From positions 34,219 to 98,218 of the forward strand of contig NZ_RAWA01000001.1 of the NCBI RefSeq assembly GCF_003611675.1: a DNA stretch of 64,000 bases, read 5' to 3'. The DNA is from Corallococcus sp. CA053C. GTDB lineage: Bacteria; Myxococcota; Myxococcia; Myxococcales; Myxococcaceae. The notes beneath the pieces are model-generated. The model made no database searches. It saw only the letters and a list, made by a program, of their open reading frames with translations, and had not been told where the DNA came from. Position 1 is the first letter of the stretch. The number at the start of each line of letters is the position of its first letter. The position numbers and the translations under genes are program-made. Shown here piece by piece: positions 63,501 to 64,000 of the stretch.

Positions 63501-64000
63501 GGCCCCGTGTACCGGGACAGCCGCGTCCGCCCCACTTCCGAGCTACCCTCCACGTACGCGTAGGACTCCGTCCGCAGTGGGCTCCCGCTTCCGCAGGCAC
63601 CGTCGTAGCGCGACACGGACGACAACCGCTGCTGGGTGTCGTAGCCGTACTGGAGGCAGACCCCCAGGAAGGTGGTGGAGGTGGCGTCCGCGGAGGCGGC
63701 GTGGTGCAACTCCACCGTGCGCATCCGCAGGCGGCCCGCCTCGCGCTGGTAGCCCAACGCGAGCAGCCGCCCACTCGCCTCGTCAAACACCCGCGTCAGC
63801 GCGCCTTCCACCGTGGCGTCGCCATAACGCAGCAACACCCTGTGCCCCGTCGGAGCCACGGTCGACGTGAGGCGATACTTCACGGGGAAGCTTGAGCTAT
63901 CGAGCCGCCCGTGGCGGTACTCCACCCCACCCTTCGCCCGGAAGGCGTGGGGGCCGGCCGGGAGTACGTCTTCCGGGCGAAGGGTGGGGTGGAGTACCGC
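57509..64000 (-). CDS. RHS-repeat polymorphic toxin with C-terminal Doc/Fic domain (5' end outside window)
   Basis: At least 2163 residues; the frame stays open to the right edge, so the N-terminus is missing. GTG at 63923-63925 is the first internal start. Dozens of RHS/YD repeats (YDAAGRL..., YDYDGLGRR-like) run to the RHS core end LTYARARYYDSELGRFISRD...NPLRYTDFSG. Two hydrophobic stretches follow (ALAAGVALTLAVPAAAPLLV), then the toxin tip: AGRHMFDNGNKRTANAVYDL is the Doc/Fic motif HxFx(D/N)(A/G)NKR. Doc phosphorylates EF-Tu, whereas canonical Fic enzymes transfer AMP; the K at the GNK position favours the Doc type. RHS shells encapsulate and deliver the tip by type VI or other secretion. 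A TGATG junction couples it to the immunity gene. Confidence 0.9.
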   Translation of the reverse strand, partial: AVLHPTLRPEDVLPAGPHAFRAKGGVEYRHGRLDSSSFPVKYRLTSTVAPTGHRVLLRYGDATVEGALTRVFDEASGRLLALGYQREAGRLRMRTVELHHAASADATSTTFLGVCLQYGYDTQQRLSSVSRYDGACGSGSPLRTESYAYVEGSSEVGRTRLSRYTGPTGEVTRYTYYGSTESMPGEDDFLLLMNKDERVKEVVEVLEHLPVREATTTFTYSIAPEARTVLGQSLTTYGTTVKGPRAEVPTSLYRMVSTGAVVETEKPLSMGVVAHTGALWDAVHRVRETVEDERGRVTHFTYDARGNLVARRIEGTALPALGTAAATLPVSDAQGQPVAEVVEKWGYEAGFNALVCNVDAEGYATVSRVDSTGDAPEDVLPLGTGRLLETRRYASRVPRQVLISTATCEEAVASLPESPQDVVQSWRYCGVEGAACPPLAVTGDWVETVGADGHREQATAYDADGQLQSKTLQVGATSTVAVQSVYDARGRLLDEQDGLGRHRTQEWDGLDRVKREERMNLHGQGLVRTAEYYAGGQLKHEVLGNDFIREHMLDAAGRRASTVESGGGLSEPLETGFGYDDAGNPTSVIDRRGVRTVTAYDFADRPVEVTVSVADGPRFLSQGGSPDEVGRSYTVSSTTYDAAGNKVGDSDVSGFERTYHLDSLYRVVEELSPQVPGASEAASPLRYSRTSAYELTGRRVRQVDGNSHAQTVEYDLLGRAVVQTDAAGRVERRRYDGRGNVTEVRWEAGGVQHRMQSTAYDGLSRVLSVTERVATEAAETVYTTQTVYNDVGHVEWTRDARGFLQARYLDGLGRVFKVVEDAASGPLSRQPDDVRVGPALGLASTVEYDRYGQEAARVDALGRRTETVHDALGRLLEVHRPMGVSEAQGHDGEGHVIQSVDGRGVERRFTHDPLGRPRDEVLVESLSQAGQTLTVSRRTYVDVPNAEALTREEVRDARASLTVSYRDGLRREVRRVDAQGHVSKAWFDALFKRAETDAKSQLTRFTYDGVGRLLSQSEYKQGASTPAYTQSWEYTDASRVQTHWDRRGVPTVLQQDGLGRKVRTVRGQGLEVAEESWEHDAEGQVVRVVDANSHETVRLHDGAGRLVEETQGAEDVEAATTTFQYDAAGQLTQLKGPRVTGVAFDVRYTYDDLGRRVREEDALGHVTAWAHDAVGNKVCAKQPLGQPTLAHGGAGGLTLAQVEAYACAGAYVTRFAYEEESKLVSVTDAADGLHSYVYDAARNLVAKQDANGSLTTFEYEARNLRTAEHQHLDAHARLTAAQRAQVPLYEGGATPSGDTGTLTWRYTYDVNGNPDSVVDPKGQRTGYVHGLFDRLEARVYSQHATPRELPSVDVDGFSHDGNGNLMRDAQLKQAVGRAIGEATAYTYDALNRAKTRLREHDGKQLAFEYDAMGHRTSVTDSDGVATTYGYDALGRLTHATLPAGVVLYRYWPDSLPKGVTWPNGVVEGRCYDAAGRLTQLVVAHGTVSDACQAGGPILSRYAYTYDANGNRLTQVEARTAPATQVLGADEVTSYGYDVLGRLTGVASPEGHTSLYRLDAVGNRTGERQAPSGVVGSLGPEAYATVPSGALTRDVTATFNRADWLRGLEDAKDATRDAVLGYDLVGNLVEKGTQSGTRTLAWDIRNTLTAVYDNGQEVGRYDYDINLQRTKRHTATENVEYVLDEDFVLQEADGAQSTHPTKRRYHYGEGPLAVSEVGSTATTSFLGTDALGSVSDATSAAGGVVAARQYDAWGTPRSGTAPAAGDFKLGYTGHQYDVETGLTYARARYYDSELGRFISRDSYEGALEDAPSLHRYMYAANNPLRYTDFSGRCFWDDKCLDYINEDWTDALVTLGIREAPVDPREAQALYRSEVERLPVQQPRLKEYVAVESRVSPGTLKEFKGEAERFHEWRKQKEQLQLRGAALAAGVALTLAVPAAAPLLVETAGVSATGAGWFVFAGGTASGIATEYGMTGQVTPEGVLLSGGTSTLSAWGATRSLRPLEEAASARAALLADDAARAELAREALDGPASAVQGHAAKGAARGAPELGGFARGVGADEISAINSSFGGSVLMTGHPSSALAAATQYDGFYEKSAAVIREVAGRHMFDNGNKRTANAVYDLLRSRNEITTGVSQSEVRRIINSVATGEMSEVSDIARALRGF
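63914..64000. repeat. Perfect 31-bp inverted repeat at the window edge
   Basis: Arms 63914-63944 and 63970-64000 are exact reverse complements, separated by 25 bp, and the right arm ends at the last base of the window. It lies inside the RHS reading frame, so one arm reads FRAKGGVEYR and the other its antisense. It is unlike coding sequence constraint and may be a fold-back artefact at a contig end; a natural hairpin cannot be excluded. Confidence 0.8.

Noticed and set aside
57509..63925. GTG at 63925 considered as the true start of the RHS gene
   Set aside because: The frame stays open to the window edge, no Shine-Dalgarno precedes the GTG, and a full RHS protein should have a long N-terminal part.
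1..64000. tRNA or rRNA genes, IS elements with intact transposase, att sites
   Set aside because: None seen by eye; the only mobile-element trace is the recombinase fragment at 56862-57113.

Overview
The window is high-GC DNA (roughly 68-70% by eye) whose gene content points to a myxobacterium of the Myxococcus/Corallococcus/Pyxidicoccus type. The clues are many secreted lipoproteins, RCC1, LVIVD and MopE-like repeat proteins, a Ser/Thr kinase fused to an ATPase and helical repeats, and a giant RHS protein. The genus is inferred; there is no rRNA or tRNA gene to anchor it.

Layout. 0-6 kb: tail of an upstream gene, a secreted protein with two pilin-head-like repeats, a degenerate glycosyltransferase-like protein, a DHFR-family reductase, an acetyltransferase and a twelve-repeat beta-propeller protein. 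6-8.4 kb: AT-richer non-coding DNA and gene debris (frameshifted ORF, GNAT-like tail, WD40 tail) closed by a strong terminator. 8.4-31.6 kb: accessory genes, mostly secreted (small Cys-rich lipoproteins, GH5 hydrolase, MarR/S41 peptidase operon, esterase, MFS carrier, metallophosphoesterase, 14-repeat RCC1 protein, PLP decarboxylase). 31.6-41.5 kb: envelope genes, including a tightly overlapped operon of an AsmA/YdbH-like protein, a DUF1318 (YdbL-like) lipoprotein and a TolB-like/helical-repeat protein.

The two most interesting loci are RiPP-like. At 44.1-46.7 kb, two atypical cytochrome P450 genes flank a 29-codon gene that nobody would call from length alone. It has a perfect Shine-Dalgarno, a basic leader and an aromatic C-terminus (YEWLDYRSI), and a 14-bp perfect stem-loop follows it. 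This looks like a P450-crosslinked peptide pathway of the biarylitide/cittilin kind with an unusual core. At 52.4-53.6 kb lies a split borosin: a TP-methylase-fold backbone N-methyltransferase and, just upstream, its precursor. The precursor has a borosin-type leader but a long histone-H1-like Pro/Lys/Thr tail instead of the usual short hydrophobic core.

The right end (55.4-64 kb) is a polymorphic-toxin island read on the minus strand. An RHS protein ending in a Doc/Fic domain (incomplete at the window edge) is coupled by TGATG to a putative immunity gene. It is followed by a serine-recombinase fragment and three small orphan genes. A perfect 31-bp inverted repeat sits exactly at the window end and may be an assembly artefact.
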